This document shows, in pieces, positions 6,561 to 15,824 of a stretch of 16,224 nt of DNA. The notes under the pieces are model-generated. The model saw only the letters and a program-made list of their open reading frames with translations, did no database searches and was not told the DNA's origin. The position numbers and the translations under genes are program-made. Source of the stretch: Dehalococcoidia bacterium. Its GTDB lineage: Bacteria; Chloroflexota; Dehalococcoidia; Dehalococcoidales; Fen-1064. How positions within the stretch are numbered: the first letter of the stretch is position 1; each line of letters begins with the position of its first letter. Location: NCBI GenBank assembly GCA_030691775.1, contig JAUYDN010000192.1, positions 1-16,224 of the forward strand. Direction: 5' to 3'.

Positions 6561-6609
6561 TTTTCACTTTTAACCTGTGGTTTTGACCTTTGATTTTTGA
6601 GCTTTGACT
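6561..6609. repeat. Heptamer tandem repeat, TTTGANN class
   Basis: Units TTTGACC, TTTGATT, TTTGAGC and TTTGACT occupy 6582-6609 with an exact 7-base period. Degenerate units (TTTTCAC, TTTTAAC) continue the phase back to 6561. The array lies between two convergent genes. I see no hairpin plus T-run terminator here. Confidence 0.65.
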
Positions 6610-6622
6610 TTGTTAACGATGT

Positions 6623-7354
6623 CTACTGTGGGTCGATAGTCACCGTCTTACCGCTGTTCTGCAGACGCACCGGCAACCCATTGCGGTTTACCCACTCGAT
6701 GGCTTTACGCGTATCGCTGGCAACCTTTTCTTTATCGCTGTGTTTGAGCCGGTACTTAAACAACCAGTAGGTAAACTCCTTTAACTCATCCAGGCTCATC
6801 GATTTCAGACGGCGGTAACGGCGCTCTTTGCGGAACTGTGTCACCAACGCCGATTCGGTTTCCCCATAAATACGCCGGAAGGCTTCATCGACAGTGTCTT
6901 TGTCCCTGATATAGCCCGCTACTTGCCTTTCTTTGCGGATTTCGTCCTTCACAGCGAGCACCAGCGCCCTCTCTACTGTGACGCCGTAATGGAAATTCAG
7001 ATGCTGACGGTACCTGGTATCTCCCATGTACCCACGGAATTCGTCTTTAGTTATGTCCAGCGGTGGCTGGTTATTAAGCAGGAAGGCATACCGTTCGTTT
7101 TCCGGCACCAGCCCATTCACTGTTTCGATAAGCCGCTCTGCCAGCAGTTGCCAGTCGAAAGCCTCACCATCGATGAGATACCGGTAATGGTATCCCGGGA
7201 AAGTTTCTTCTCCGGAACTCCACAATCCGATTGCCTCCAGCAAGGCTACATACCAGTGCGTACCGGCGCCGATGGCGGAGCGTAAATGACGTATCGCCGC
7301 TTCATCCGGTAAGGTTAACAGCGTATCTATGGTGTCACTTTCGGGGTTGTTCAA
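6623..7354 (-). CDS. Conserved-looking hypothetical protein (243 aa)
   Basis: I do not recognise a named family. The protein is soluble, with no signal peptide or membrane segment. It has an aromatic N-terminal half (THWYVALLEAIGLW at 32-45, PGYHYRYLIDGEAFDW at 53-68) and a basic, helical C-terminal half (QFRKERRYRRLKSM at 173-186). The start is read as TTG at 7354: no ATG occurs before residue 110, and AGGAAG lies at good spacing upstream. This start overlaps the end of the HHH gene by 20 bases, so the two are probably translationally coupled. It is the last gene of a four-gene minus-strand cluster behind the HTH/PIN pair. The composition resembles its neighbours. It could be a nucleic-acid-related partner of the HHH protein, but nothing in the sequence proves a function. 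Confidence 0.75.
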   Translation of the reverse strand: MNNPESDTIDTLLTLPDEAAIRHLRSAIGAGTHWYVALLEAIGLWSSGEETFPGYHYRYLIDGEAFDWQLLAERLIETVNGLVPENERYAFLLNNQPPLDITKDEFRGYMGDTRYRQHLNFHYGVTVERALVLAVKDEIRKERQVAGYIRDKDTVDEAFRRIYGETESALVTQFRKERRYRRLKSMSLDELKEFTYWLFKYRLKHSDKEKVASDTRKAIEWVNRNGLPVRLQNSGKTVTIDPQ

Positions 7355-7628
7355 CCTGTACTTCCTCGAGTTCTGCTTTAAGACGTTCTACGTGCCCCAA
7401 TGTACCTGTGGCGAGTATCTCTTTGATTTTCTTTTCGATTGCTTCACCCACACCGGGGATGGTCCTCAGCTTGCCCTCTCCAGCAAGAGTGGTTAACTCC
7501 ACCGGTTGCTTCTCTATTTCGTCAGCCACCTTGCGATAGGCGTGGATTTTAAACCAGTTCTCCTTCTTTTCCAGAAGCAGGTCAGCAAGCTCCCTGAATA
7601 TAGAGGCGGTTTCTGCGTTATTGACCAT
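7335..7628 (-). CDS. Small helix-hairpin-helix protein resembling the N-terminus of family X DNA polymerase (PolX)
   Basis: This 97-residue protein starts MVNNAETASIFRELADLL. Its core, KIHAYRKVADEIEK (47-60 region) followed by KLRTIPGVGEAIEKKIKEI (70-90 region), is the HHH_8-type fold found at the start of DNA polymerase beta and bacterial PolX. The hairpin IPGVGEAI is the non-specific DNA-backbone binding element. The palm, fingers and PHP domains of PolX are absent, and the following gene is unrelated. The start ATG at 7628 has AAGGA at suitable spacing and lies one base beyond the stop of the PIN gene; a longer in-frame start at 7739 would lie inside the PIN gene and is rejected. It overlaps the next gene by 20 bases. 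It is either a stand-alone DNA-binding protein or a fixed PolX fragment. I favour the former because the frame is clean and well spaced. Confidence 0.8.
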   Translation of the reverse strand: MVNNAETASIFRELADLLLEKKENWFKIHAYRKVADEIEKQPVELTTLAGEGKLRTIPGVGEAIEKKIKEILATGTLGHVERLKAELEEVQVEQPRK

Positions 7629-7629
7629 G

Positions 7630-8070
7630 TTACTTCCTTGCGTAATCCCCGATCCACTTAACCATCTCGTTTTTTCCCTGCACGGAATTGACAAGTCTCT
7701 TATCATTAGTCCAGAAAGGGCAATCCAATAACTCAGCAACCGCTAAATATTGCATATCGTACGTACGCGGAAGATGATATTCCTTCGCCAGGTCCCAGGC
7801 AGACCTGATGAGCGAAGAATGGTTTACGCAACGAACACCGAGCTCTAGATAGAAACGGTAAGCCTGCTCTCCTTGCGCCACATTCAGAACGGCTTGAAAC
7901 ACCTTCATTCGTAAAGTCGATGTTACCTCGGTATCAAACAATGGCGCGCTTACCATGATTGCGCCAGACTTCACCCATTCCAACCGCAGCGCGTCTGCGG
8001 CATCATCCTGCTGGCTCGGTAATATCCAGAGAATAGCGAGGCTGGCATCAACGCATACTATCGAACTCAA
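7630..8070 (-). CDS. PIN-domain ribonuclease, VapC-like toxin
   Basis: This 146-residue PIN domain is expected to be a Mg2+-dependent ribonuclease. The acidic metal-binding residues are visible in the usual order: Asp8 in VCVDASLAI, Glu48 in the DTEVTSTLR segment, Asp104 in TYDMQYLAVAE, and Asp in FWTNDKRLV near residue 122. The start is TTG at 8070, with AGGAG seven bases upstream and the family-typical first strand following at once. It overlaps the upstream antitoxin-like gene by 23 bases, the standard layout of a toxin-antitoxin pair. Its stop is immediately followed by the HHH gene. Regulation is presumably through the operator at 8714-8728. The toxin identity follows from the PIN fold plus context; activity is not shown by sequence. 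Confidence 0.88.
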   Translation of the reverse strand: MSSIVCVDASLAILWILPSQQDDAADALRLEWVKSGAIMVSAPLFDTEVTSTLRMKVFQAVLNVAQGEQAYRFYLELGVRCVNHSSLIRSAWDLAKEYHLPRTYDMQYLAVAELLDCPFWTNDKRLVNSVQGKNEMVKWIGDYARK

Positions 8071-8689
8071 CCTCTCGCTCCTCTCGAGATTCTCTTACAA
8101 GCTCTGCCGTGTCAACATCCCCGATACGTTTCCTCAGCATATTACGGAACGCTCTGGTCCTCTTGAGGAAATCCTCCACTTTCGCAATGTCATTACTTGA
8201 GGTATCCTTTATGTTTCGTTCGATCTCGTCCATACGTTCCTCGCGTATTTTCCGGATTATTTCCGCAGAATCGATAGGCTTTACACCTCTGGCACTCATC
8301 CTGTCACGCGAGTTTTTAACACGTTCTAGCCAGTCTTCTATGCTCTTTATCTCCGCGTCTTTATCATTTACGGTTTCTTCCGTTTCACTCATGGCTTTTT
8401 CCAGTGGTTTACCAAATAATTGTGCCGATTTGTTCCGCTCCATCTTCCTGAAGCCGTGTTTCCCGCCAAAATCTATTCCTGGACCGATAAACTCGGGTTT
8501 TGGCTCAGCCGTGTATTCAACAACGGCCGTCTCCCTGCAAACCATCGAAAATTCACTCTTCTTGATGAAAAGTTGGTTCCCGATTTTTTCCGCGCTGAGT
8601 TTGCCCGACCATATCCACCGCCGGATAGTCTCGGGGTTTTTCCCACTCCGCGCGGCGGCTTCTCTGACAGTAATATAATCTTCAGCCAT
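8048..8689 (-). CDS. Antitoxin-like protein: excisionase-type HTH plus duplicated toxin-binding motif
   Basis: This 213-residue protein has two parts. Residues 5-48 (YITVREAAARSGKNPETI onward) form a MerR/excisionase-type winged helix (HTH_17), expected to bind DNA. The C-terminal half is charged, helical and contains two related copies of about 40 residues: IEDWLERVKNSRDRM through IDSAEIIRKIREER at 117-152, and VEDFLKRTRAFRNML through VDTAELVRESREER at 171-205. The D(S/T)AE(I/L)(I/V)RxxREER signature is like the C-terminal tail by which VapB antitoxins hold their PIN toxin. The linker (50-110) is probably disordered. ATG 8689 is the only plausible start; its Shine-Dalgarno (AGGGA) is rather distant. 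It overlaps the PIN gene by 23 bases and lies behind a promoter with a perfect palindrome, so autoregulation is likely. Confidence 0.82.
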   Translation of the reverse strand: MAEDYITVREAAARSGKNPETIRRWIWSGKLSAEKIGNQLFIKKSEFSMVCRETAVVEYTAEPKPEFIGPGIDFGGKHGFRKMERNKSAQLFGKPLEKAMSETEETVNDKDAEIKSIEDWLERVKNSRDRMSARGVKPIDSAEIIRKIREERMDEIERNIKDTSSNDIAKVEDFLKRTRAFRNMLRKRIGDVDTAELVRESREEREVEFDSMR

Positions 8690-8713
8690 CTTATAGTTAT
8701 CCCTTTATAGATA

Positions 8714-8728
8714 GTAGTAGTCTACTAC
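8714..8728. promoter_or_regulatory. Palindromic operator over the antitoxin start site
   Basis: GTAGTAGTCTACTAC is a perfect 7-1-7 inverted repeat. It abuts the -10 box at 8729-8734 and covers the predicted start site near 8722. This is where an autorepressing antitoxin would bind. Confidence 0.65.
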
Positions 8729-8757
8729 AGTGTACCATCCCCGACTGCTCTTGTCAA
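8729..8757 (-). promoter_or_regulatory. Promoter of the HTH/PIN cluster
   Basis: Read on the minus strand: TTGACA (8757-8752, perfect consensus), a 17-base spacer, then TACACT (8734-8729, four of six). It lies in the 85-base gap after secA and points at the antitoxin gene, giving a leader of about 33 bases. Confidence 0.75.
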
Positions 8758-8774
8758 GTCCCCATGCGGACATA

Positions 8775-11453
<2,679 letters not shown>

Positions 11454-11578
11454 TGTGTTTATCCTTTGTAGGGTATGTGAAACCTACCGGTTCATAATTG
11501 AGCGCACCCGGATATCCTCTTGTCACCCTGACCCCGACCCGCCGGGGAAGGAACTCCGTGCCTGTTGAATAGGTGCGG

Positions 11579-11628
11579 GAGATTCTTCGTCTTCCCGATA
11601 AGGAATAAAGGAATTATCGGGACTCCTC
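11579..11628. repeat. Degenerate copy of the GTTGCGAGGAGTC repeat family
   Basis: GAGATTCTTCG at 11579-11589 and ATCGGGACTCCTC at 11616-11628 match the two ends of the repeat family that flanks the GIY-YIG gene (read as its complement, GATTGC ... GGGGACTCCTCG). The copy lacks the terminal GCAACGAC. Confidence 0.5.
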
Positions 11629-11687
11629 CAGAATCAATCATGCCGATTACATCGGCACCATCAAGTATGAAAAACCCACTCCTTTTT

Positions 11688-11782
11688 GTCATTCCCGCCT
11701 CCGAGCGGGAATCCAGACGTTTTCTAACCTTCTGGATACCAGCCGGAGTTTACCCCGTACCACGATACGGGGCTGGTATGAC
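11688..11782. repeat. Two inverted copies of the GTCATTCCCGC-type palindrome
   Basis: The first copy is 11688-11716 (GTCATTCCCGC ... GCGGGAATCCAG). The second is in opposite orientation at 11732-11782 (CTGGATACCAGC ... GCTGGTATGAC) with an inner CCCCGTA/TACGGGG stem. Together they form a roughly 95-bp MITE-like unit bounded by GTCAT and ATGAC. Related copies are at 15013-15039 and 15825-15875. Confidence 0.7.
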
Positions 11783-11783
11783 A

Positions 11784-11801
11784 TTTTTTTTTGGGGGGGG
11801 G
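11784..11801. repeat. T9G9 homopolymer tract
   Basis: Nine T (11784-11792) followed by nine G (11793-11801) sit two bases after the end of the palindromic unit. The length is prone to slippage and to sequencing or assembly error. Confidence 0.85.
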
Positions 11802-11910
11802 TGGCTCCGCTATTTTCGTAGCAATGATAAGATAGACCATTTTCTAGGTAATTATCAAAAACAGCCAAACTGGTTACTGGTTATTGTTTCTTGTATCTTG
11901 GTCATTGATG

Positions 11911-12741
11911 TCACTCCTGCCGGCTGAAGGTGACTACCGCCATAATCAACAACAGAATACCCAACCCCGCCACTACGAGTGTATCATCCAGCACGCCCAT
12001 CGTGCGTCCGAAAACGGTCACGCCAATAGCAGACGGCATCGGGATTCCCGCAGGAATACCCGCCGGAAGCGGTTGAACGGCAAGGAAAAGCTGGCGTACT
12101 GCATCCACGCCGTAGGTGAGGGGATTCACCTTGGAAATGACTTCCATCCAGACGGGAACGTTGTTCACCGGGAACATTACACCGGAAAGAAAAGTCATGG
12201 GCATCAACAGCACCATCATCACGAGTTGAAAGCCCTGTTGCGACCGCATCCGTGACGCAATCAGTATTCCCAGCGCCGAAATAGAGATAGAGATGATTAA
12301 CAGGACCGGGACCAGCTTTAACACCAGCATTGCTGTCAAACGAACATCGACGATGGGAGCGATGACCAGCATAATGATGCCCTGCGCGAGTGAAATAACC
12401 GCCGAGCCGACGATTTTCCCAGCGACAACACTGCCACGACTTAAAGGCGCTACCAGCACCTCCCTCAGAAAACCGAATTCGCGGTCCCAGACAATCGAAA
12501 GTCCGGACATCAAAGAGCTGTTCAGCACTGTCATGGCGATAATGCCCGGGTAGACGAACTTCATGAAATCGATGCCCGGCGCAAGCTGACCGATAACGTT
12601 GTTAAAACCTGCGCCAAAAATGACCAGGAAAATAATAGGCATGGCAAGGGCAGAAACCAGCCTGATTCTGTCCCCGGTAAACCTCAAAAGGTCGCGATAA
12701 GCAATCACCCAGATACCGCGCCACTGTTCTGCTATCTTCAT
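11911..12741 (-). CDS. ABC-2 type transporter permease (DrrB-like)
   Basis: This is the membrane half of an ATP-driven exporter. From the ATG at 12741 it has 276 residues, typical of the DrrB/ABC-2 family. That start overlaps the ATPase stop in the classic ATGA arrangement; a longer frame from 12780 would add 13 polar residues and is less likely. About six hydrophobic segments are visible, near residues 27-47, 64-84, 108-131, 137-162, 170-192 and 252-272. The conserved DREFGFLREVLVAPLSRGSVVAGK stretch (86-109, broken here: DREFGFLREVLVAPL then SRGSVVAGK) and NPLTYGVDAVRQL (206-218) are family hallmarks. Substrate is unknown; relatives export drugs, polyketides, lipids or polysaccharides. It pairs with the ATPase immediately upstream. 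Confidence 0.93.
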   Translation of the reverse strand: MKIAEQWRGIWVIAYRDLLRFTGDRIRLVSALAMPIIFLVIFGAGFNNVIGQLAPGIDFMKFVYPGIIAMTVLNSSLMSGLSIVWDREFGFLREVLVAPLSRGSVVAGKIVGSAVISLAQGIIMLVIAPIVDVRLTAMLVLKLVPVLLIISISISALGILIASRMRSQQGFQLVMMVLLMPMTFLSGVMFPVNNVPVWMEVISKVNPLTYGVDAVRQLFLAVQPLPAGIPAGIPMPSAIGVTVFGRTMGVLDDTLVVAGLGILLLIMAVVTFSRQE

Positions 12742-13709
12742 CGGTTCATCGCCCCCATCATTCTTCTCATCTGTTCCCATGCCCCGGCTTCCTGTTCCCG
12801 GATAGCCCGCCCGGTGAGCTTGAGGAAAACATCATCGAGGGTGGGGCGACGGACACTGATTGAGCGTATGCCACTGCGGAAACTGCGCAGGAACTCTGGC
12901 AGGAAAACATCGCTACGCGGGACGGAGAAGGACACCATCCCGTTCTGGACAACCGGGGACAGTTTAAAACTCTCCTTCAGTTCGATGAGAGCTTGCTCCT
13001 GGTTATCTGCCTGCAAACTGACGACGTCCCCACCCACCGAATCCTTCAGCCTGGTGGGTGTATCCAGTGCCACAATCTTACCGTGGTCGATGACAGCGAT
13101 ACGGTCGCAGTATTCCGCCTCGTCCATATAGTGGGTGGTCATTAATATGCTCAGGTTCTCTTGCTTACGTAAAGTGGTAATGTAGTCCCAGATATGCCGC
13201 CTTGTTTGCGGGTCGAGACCGAGCGTAGGTTCATCGAGGAAAAGTACCTGCGGGTGGTGAAGCAGTCCGCGGGCGACTTCGAGCCTGCGTTTCATCCCGC
13301 CGGAATAGGTGCTCACCCGGCTTCTGCGGCGGTCGTTTAGCTCCATCAGTTCCAGAAGCTCGGTCATTCTTTTTTCACGTACATCGCGTGGGACGCCATA
13401 CGCATAAGCATGGAACCGGAGGTTTTGCTCGGCGGTCAGGTAATCATCCAGCGTGGGGTCCTGGAAGACCAGCCCGATACTGCGTTGCACCTGGCGCCGT
13501 TCCCGAACGACATCGAAACCGTTGACGGATGCCTTGCCACTGGTCGGGAGGAGGAGGGTGCACAGAATATTAATGGTGGTGGTCTTGCCGGCGCCGTTCG
13601 GTCCGAGGAAGCCGAAGATTTCACCTTTTTCGACGTTGAAGGAAATCCCGTCCACGGCAACCAGCTGTCCGAATTTTTTGACGATACCGTTAATTTCAAT
13701 AGCATTCAT
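12738..13709 (-). CDS. ABC transporter ATP-binding protein (DrrA-like)
   Basis: This cytoplasmic ATPase subunit powers the adjacent ABC-2 permease. It has 323 residues. The nucleotide-binding motifs are complete: Walker A GPNGAGKT (36-43), Q-loop VFQDPTL (81-87), signature YSGGMKRRLEVA (135-146), Walker B VLFLDEPTLGLDP (155-167) and switch His193 in TTHYMDEAE. Residues from about 225 on form the DrrA-type C-terminal domain (DUF4162-like), ending in SVRRPTLDDVFLKLTGR. The ATG at 13709 is well supported by the family N-terminus, though its Shine-Dalgarno is weak. The stop overlaps the permease start by four bases, so the subunits are coupled and co-expressed. The gene diverges from the membrane protein gene at 13828. 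The exported substrate cannot be read from sequence. Confidence 0.96.
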   Translation of the reverse strand: MNAIEINGIVKKFGQLVAVDGISFNVEKGEIFGFLGPNGAGKTTTINILCTLLLPTSGKASVNGFDVVRERRQVQRSIGLVFQDPTLDDYLTAEQNLRFHAYAYGVPRDVREKRMTELLELMELNDRRRSRVSTYSGGMKRRLEVARGLLHHPQVLFLDEPTLGLDPQTRRHIWDYITTLRKQENLSILMTTHYMDEAEYCDRIAVIDHGKIVALDTPTRLKDSVGGDVVSLQADNQEQALIELKESFKLSPVVQNGMVSFSVPRSDVFLPEFLRSFRSGIRSISVRRPTLDDVFLKLTGRAIREQEAGAWEQMRRMMGAMNR

Positions 13710-13743
13710 AGTTTTGTCGTTTCAAAGACCTTTCCAGGTTTTC

Positions 13744-13752
13744 ATTTTAACA
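13744..13752 (-). promoter_or_regulatory. Candidate extended -10 for the ABC exporter
   Basis: On the minus strand TGTTAAAAT (13752-13744) is an extended -10 element about 35 bases before the ATPase ATG. No good -35 lies at 17 bases upstream, as can happen with extended -10 promoters. Confidence 0.35.
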
Positions 13753-13755
13753 CTG

Positions 13756-13785
13756 TTGGAGCAGGCGTGCACGGTGATGTAATAT
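13756..13785 (+). promoter_or_regulatory. Candidate promoter for the membrane protein/GNAT pair
   Basis: TTGGAG (13756-13761) and TAATAT (13780-13785) with an 18-base spacer would place the start near 13792, ahead of the ATG at 13828. Both boxes are imperfect. Confidence 0.28.
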
Positions 13786-13827
13786 TAAGGGGTAATTACC
13801 TGTAGAGCGTGGTGTTTATCACGAACG

Positions 13828-14520
13828 ATGAAGATTGTATTGATGTTCTCAAAATGGCTGTTCATCCTCTGCATCCCCATACTGGTGTTCACCGCCAGCA
13901 TTGCCTTACTAATAAATAGTGGTTGGCTCTGGACGGCGGAATGGCAAAAGCACGACGTGCCGCGGGCATTTGCCGATGCCGGTCTACTCCTCGCAGACAG
14001 CCAGTTTCAGGAAATAGCGCGCGGGTTTATCCGTTATTTCAATTCCAACGAGGAATACATTGACTTAAAGGTGACGGTTAACAACCAGGCGATGGCACTT
14101 TTCAACCCTCAGGAAACCAGCCATTTCAAAGACGTGAAAAACCTGTTCCGCCTGGACTACGCGGTACTGCTGGGGACACTTCTTTATTGCCTGACTTTCA
14201 CGCTCGGGTGTATTTTCTGGCAGAAAGGAAAATATCGCCCTGTACTCGCGCGGGGCGCGGTGTGGGGAGGCGCGGTCACGCTCGGCATAATGGCATTGCT
14301 CGGTATTACCGCGCTGGTCAATTTCCAGGGTTTCTGGCTCCTCTTCCATATCATTTCTTTCACCAACGAGCTATGGTCGGCGGAGGGTTACATGCTGATG
14401 CTCTTTCCCGGCGGTTTCTGGTATGATATGGTCGTTTATGTCGCCGTGCTCACCGCCGTGATTGCGCTGATTGTGGGCGGGGTGGGAACATGGTACATGG
14501 TGAAGACGAGGAGAGAATAA
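13828..14520 (+). CDS. TIGR01906/DUF1461-like integral membrane protein
   Basis: This 230-residue protein has four likely transmembrane helices, near 8-30, 111-131, 143-165 and 201-224. A long extracytoplasmic segment lies between the first and second. Family-type motifs are LFNPQETSHFKDVK (91-104), FHIISFTNELW (173-183) and MLFPGGFWYD (191-200). The family is widespread in Chloroflexota, Firmicutes and Actinobacteria, and its function is not established. Start choice is uncertain: the ATG at 13828 has no strong Shine-Dalgarno, and an ATG at codon 6 (13843) is possible. The stop is separated from the GNAT start by one base, and the last codons of this gene carry the GNAT ribosome binding site, so the two genes form an operon. 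The family call rests on the motif pattern from memory. Confidence 0.82.
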   Translation: MKIVLMFSKWLFILCIPILVFTASIALLINSGWLWTAEWQKHDVPRAFADAGLLLADSQFQEIARGFIRYFNSNEEYIDLKVTVNNQAMALFNPQETSHFKDVKNLFRLDYAVLLGTLLYCLTFTLGCIFWQKGKYRPVLARGAVWGGAVTLGIMALLGITALVNFQGFWLLFHIISFTNELWSAEGYMLMLFPGGFWYDMVVYVAVLTAVIALIVGGVGTWYMVKTRRE

Positions 14521-14521
14521 C

Positions 14522-14974
14522 ATGATAAGCATGCGCAAAGCAACCCTGAACGATGAAACCGCTGTCTTCGACCTGTTGAAAGGTTTACAGAGTAGCCAGA
14601 CACCCGGCGAAAGTCTGATTCATACACCCGCTTCCAGCCGCGCCTACGGTGATATTATCGCTGACGGGTCAAAAGGCACGGTCATTATCGCGGAAAATGA
14701 AGGCAAGGCAGTAGGCGTGATAACGCTCTCTTACCCCATCGCCATCCGCTGTGGCGGCAAGTACACCTGTATCGAGGAGTTTATCGTCAGCGAGGCGGTA
14801 CGGGGGCGGGGGGTGGGTACGATGGTGCTCAACGCGGCGCTCGAAGAAGCGAAACGGCAGGGGTGTTTTGAAGTCCAGGTAAACAACCCGAGCGAGCTGG
14901 GCTACCCGCTTTACATAAGGGCGAATATGAAGGATACCGGGAAACACTTGAAAATGAGACTGACGGAGAAGTAA
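14522..14974 (+). CDS. GNAT family N-acetyltransferase
   Basis: It probably transfers an acetyl group from acetyl-CoA to an amine of unknown identity. The protein has 150 residues, the usual size of a single GNAT domain. Motif A, the acetyl-CoA pyrophosphate loop, is RGRGVGT (94-100), preceded by the beta-4 strand IEEFIVSEAV (84-93) and followed by helix MVLNAALEEAKRQG (101-114). Motif B falls in YPLYIRANMKDTGKHLKMRL (128-147), with Tyr131 near the usual catalytic position. The ATG at 14522 follows the upstream gene by one base, with GAGGAGAG inside that gene as ribosome binding site; an alternative ATG is at codon 4. Translational coupling with the membrane protein is likely. Specificity cannot be inferred. 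Confidence 0.92.
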   Translation: MISMRKATLNDETAVFDLLKGLQSSQTPGESLIHTPASSRAYGDIIADGSKGTVIIAENEGKAVGVITLSYPIAIRCGGKYTCIEEFIVSEAVRGRGVGTMVLNAALEEAKRQGCFEVQVNNPSELGYPLYIRANMKDTGKHLKMRLTEK

Positions 14975-14976
14975 CA

Positions 14977-15000
14977 AGTATCAAACGTCAAGTATCAAGT
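14977..15000. repeat. Heptamer tandem repeat, inverted TGNTACT class
   Basis: Units AGTATCA, AACGTCA and AGTATCA at 14977-14997 are the complement of the TGATACT class with exact period seven. The array faces its partner at 15097-15124 across a palindrome (15013-15039). Confidence 0.6.
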
Positions 15001-15012
15001 CGTCCCCACCAC

Positions 15013-15039
15013 CTGGATTCCCGCCTGCGCGGGAATGAC
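15013..15039. repeat. GTCATTCCCGC-type palindrome
   Basis: CTGGATTCCCGC at 15013-15024 and GCGGGAATGAC at 15029-15039 form a hairpin (ATTCCCGC with GCGGGAAT). It is the shortest copy of the family seen at 11688-11782 and 15825-15875, read in reverse orientation. Confidence 0.75.
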
Positions 15040-15096
15040 AAAAGGGGGAGGCGGGGTGGGGCTTGATTATTGACTATTCGGGCGTTGGTTATTCCT

Positions 15097-15124
15097 TGCT
15101 ACTTGTTACTTGAAACTTGCTACT
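15097..15124. repeat. Heptamer tandem repeat, TGNTACT class
   Basis: Units TGCTACT, TGTTACT, TGAAACT and TGCTACT run without interruption. Degenerate units TGATTAT and TGACTAT at 15064-15077 precede it. The array is 57 bases before the DUF3795-like gene start. Confidence 0.7.
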
Positions 15125-15181
15125 TCAAGGCAGTATTATCAGCTAGCAATAATAACCACCCTTTTGGGAGGGGAGGCAAAG

Positions 15182-15694
15182 ATGGCGAATGAACCTTTGG
15201 TAGCAGTCTGCGGATTATACTGTAATGCCTGCACTTTATACCGTTACCGGCATGACGCCGATAGGAAAGACGCGCAGGAATTTTTGCAGAAAGTGGCGAC
15301 GCGCTGGAACGTGCCCATCGAGCAGGCGGCCTGCGAAGGCTGTCTCAGCGAGGGTTCGCTCAACCCGAACCGTTTGAAGTGTGAGATACGCAAATGCGCG
15401 ATGAGCAAGCCGGGCGTGACCCGCTGTGCCGACTGCGCCGAATTCCCGTGTGAAATTATCACTAAATTTAGCAATGACGGTGTGCCGCACCATGCGGTCG
15501 TCCTCAAGAATATCCAGCGCCAGCGGAAAATCGGCATTTTCGAGTGGAACGAGGAGGAGTTCGAGCGGGTGCGGTGCCAGGTGTGCGGGGTGTCACTGGA
15601 CTGGTACGCAAAGGAATGTCACCGTTGCGGCACGGTGAACCCGGGGGTGGTGGGACTATTCAAGGATGTAGACCAGCCGCATTACAGGGCGTAA
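15182..15694 (+). CDS. DUF3795-like cysteine-rich protein with C-terminal zinc ribbon
   Basis: This 170-residue protein has 14 cysteines. The N-terminal two thirds match the DUF3795 pattern: AVCGLYCNACTLY (8-20), CEGCLSEG (51-58), CEIRKCA (67-73) and CADCAEFPCE (82-91), suggesting one or more bound metals. A separate ribbon follows: CQVC (132-135) and CHRC (146-149), CxxC pairs ten residues apart, like a rubredoxin-type zinc ribbon. The ATG at 15182 is chosen because GGGAGG lies five bases upstream and the family motif starts nearby; a longer frame from 15110 would begin inside the heptamer repeat. No signal peptide or membrane segment is present. Function of the family is unknown. No neighbour shares its operon: the GNAT gene ends 207 bases upstream. 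Confidence 0.85.
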   Translation: MANEPLVAVCGLYCNACTLYRYRHDADRKDAQEFLQKVATRWNVPIEQAACEGCLSEGSLNPNRLKCEIRKCAMSKPGVTRCADCAEFPCEIITKFSNDGVPHHAVVLKNIQRQRKIGIFEWNEEEFERVRCQVCGVSLDWYAKECHRCGTVNPGVVGLFKDVDQPHYRA

Positions 15695-15824
15695 GGGGCA
15701 TTATCATAACGCTTACGGCGAAACTCTCGGTGGTAGAGGATGTGTACTGAACCGAATAAACAAAAGAATCGCGATACCGGGTAGAAGACCCTGCACTAAC
15801 AAGAATAAAGAATCGCTCCTATTT

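Larger units (their letters stand above)
11454..11910. other. 457-bp gene-free gap, repeat-rich
   Basis: It lies between the secA start and the ABC permease stop. I see no convincing gene on either strand. It holds a small GC hairpin near 11530-11546, a degenerate relative of the GIY-YIG-flanking repeat (11579-11628), two inverted copies of the GTCATTCCCGC-type palindrome (11688-11716 and 11732-11782) and a T9G9 tract (11784-11801). The secA promoter should lie near 11454-11520, but no box pair is convincing. Confidence 0.6.

Noticed and set aside
7629..7739. Longer start for the HHH protein at 7739
   Set aside because: It would add 37 residues inside the PIN gene with no family resemblance, while the ATG at 7628 has a good ribosome binding site.
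8109..8678. Plus-strand open frame across the antitoxin gene (189 codons)
   Set aside because: Its Ser/Phe-rich translation is the complement of the charged helical antitoxin; the minus-strand frame has the HTH motif, promoter and operator.
15064..15124. CRISPR array
   Set aside because: Units are 7 bases, contiguous and without spacers; no cas genes are present.
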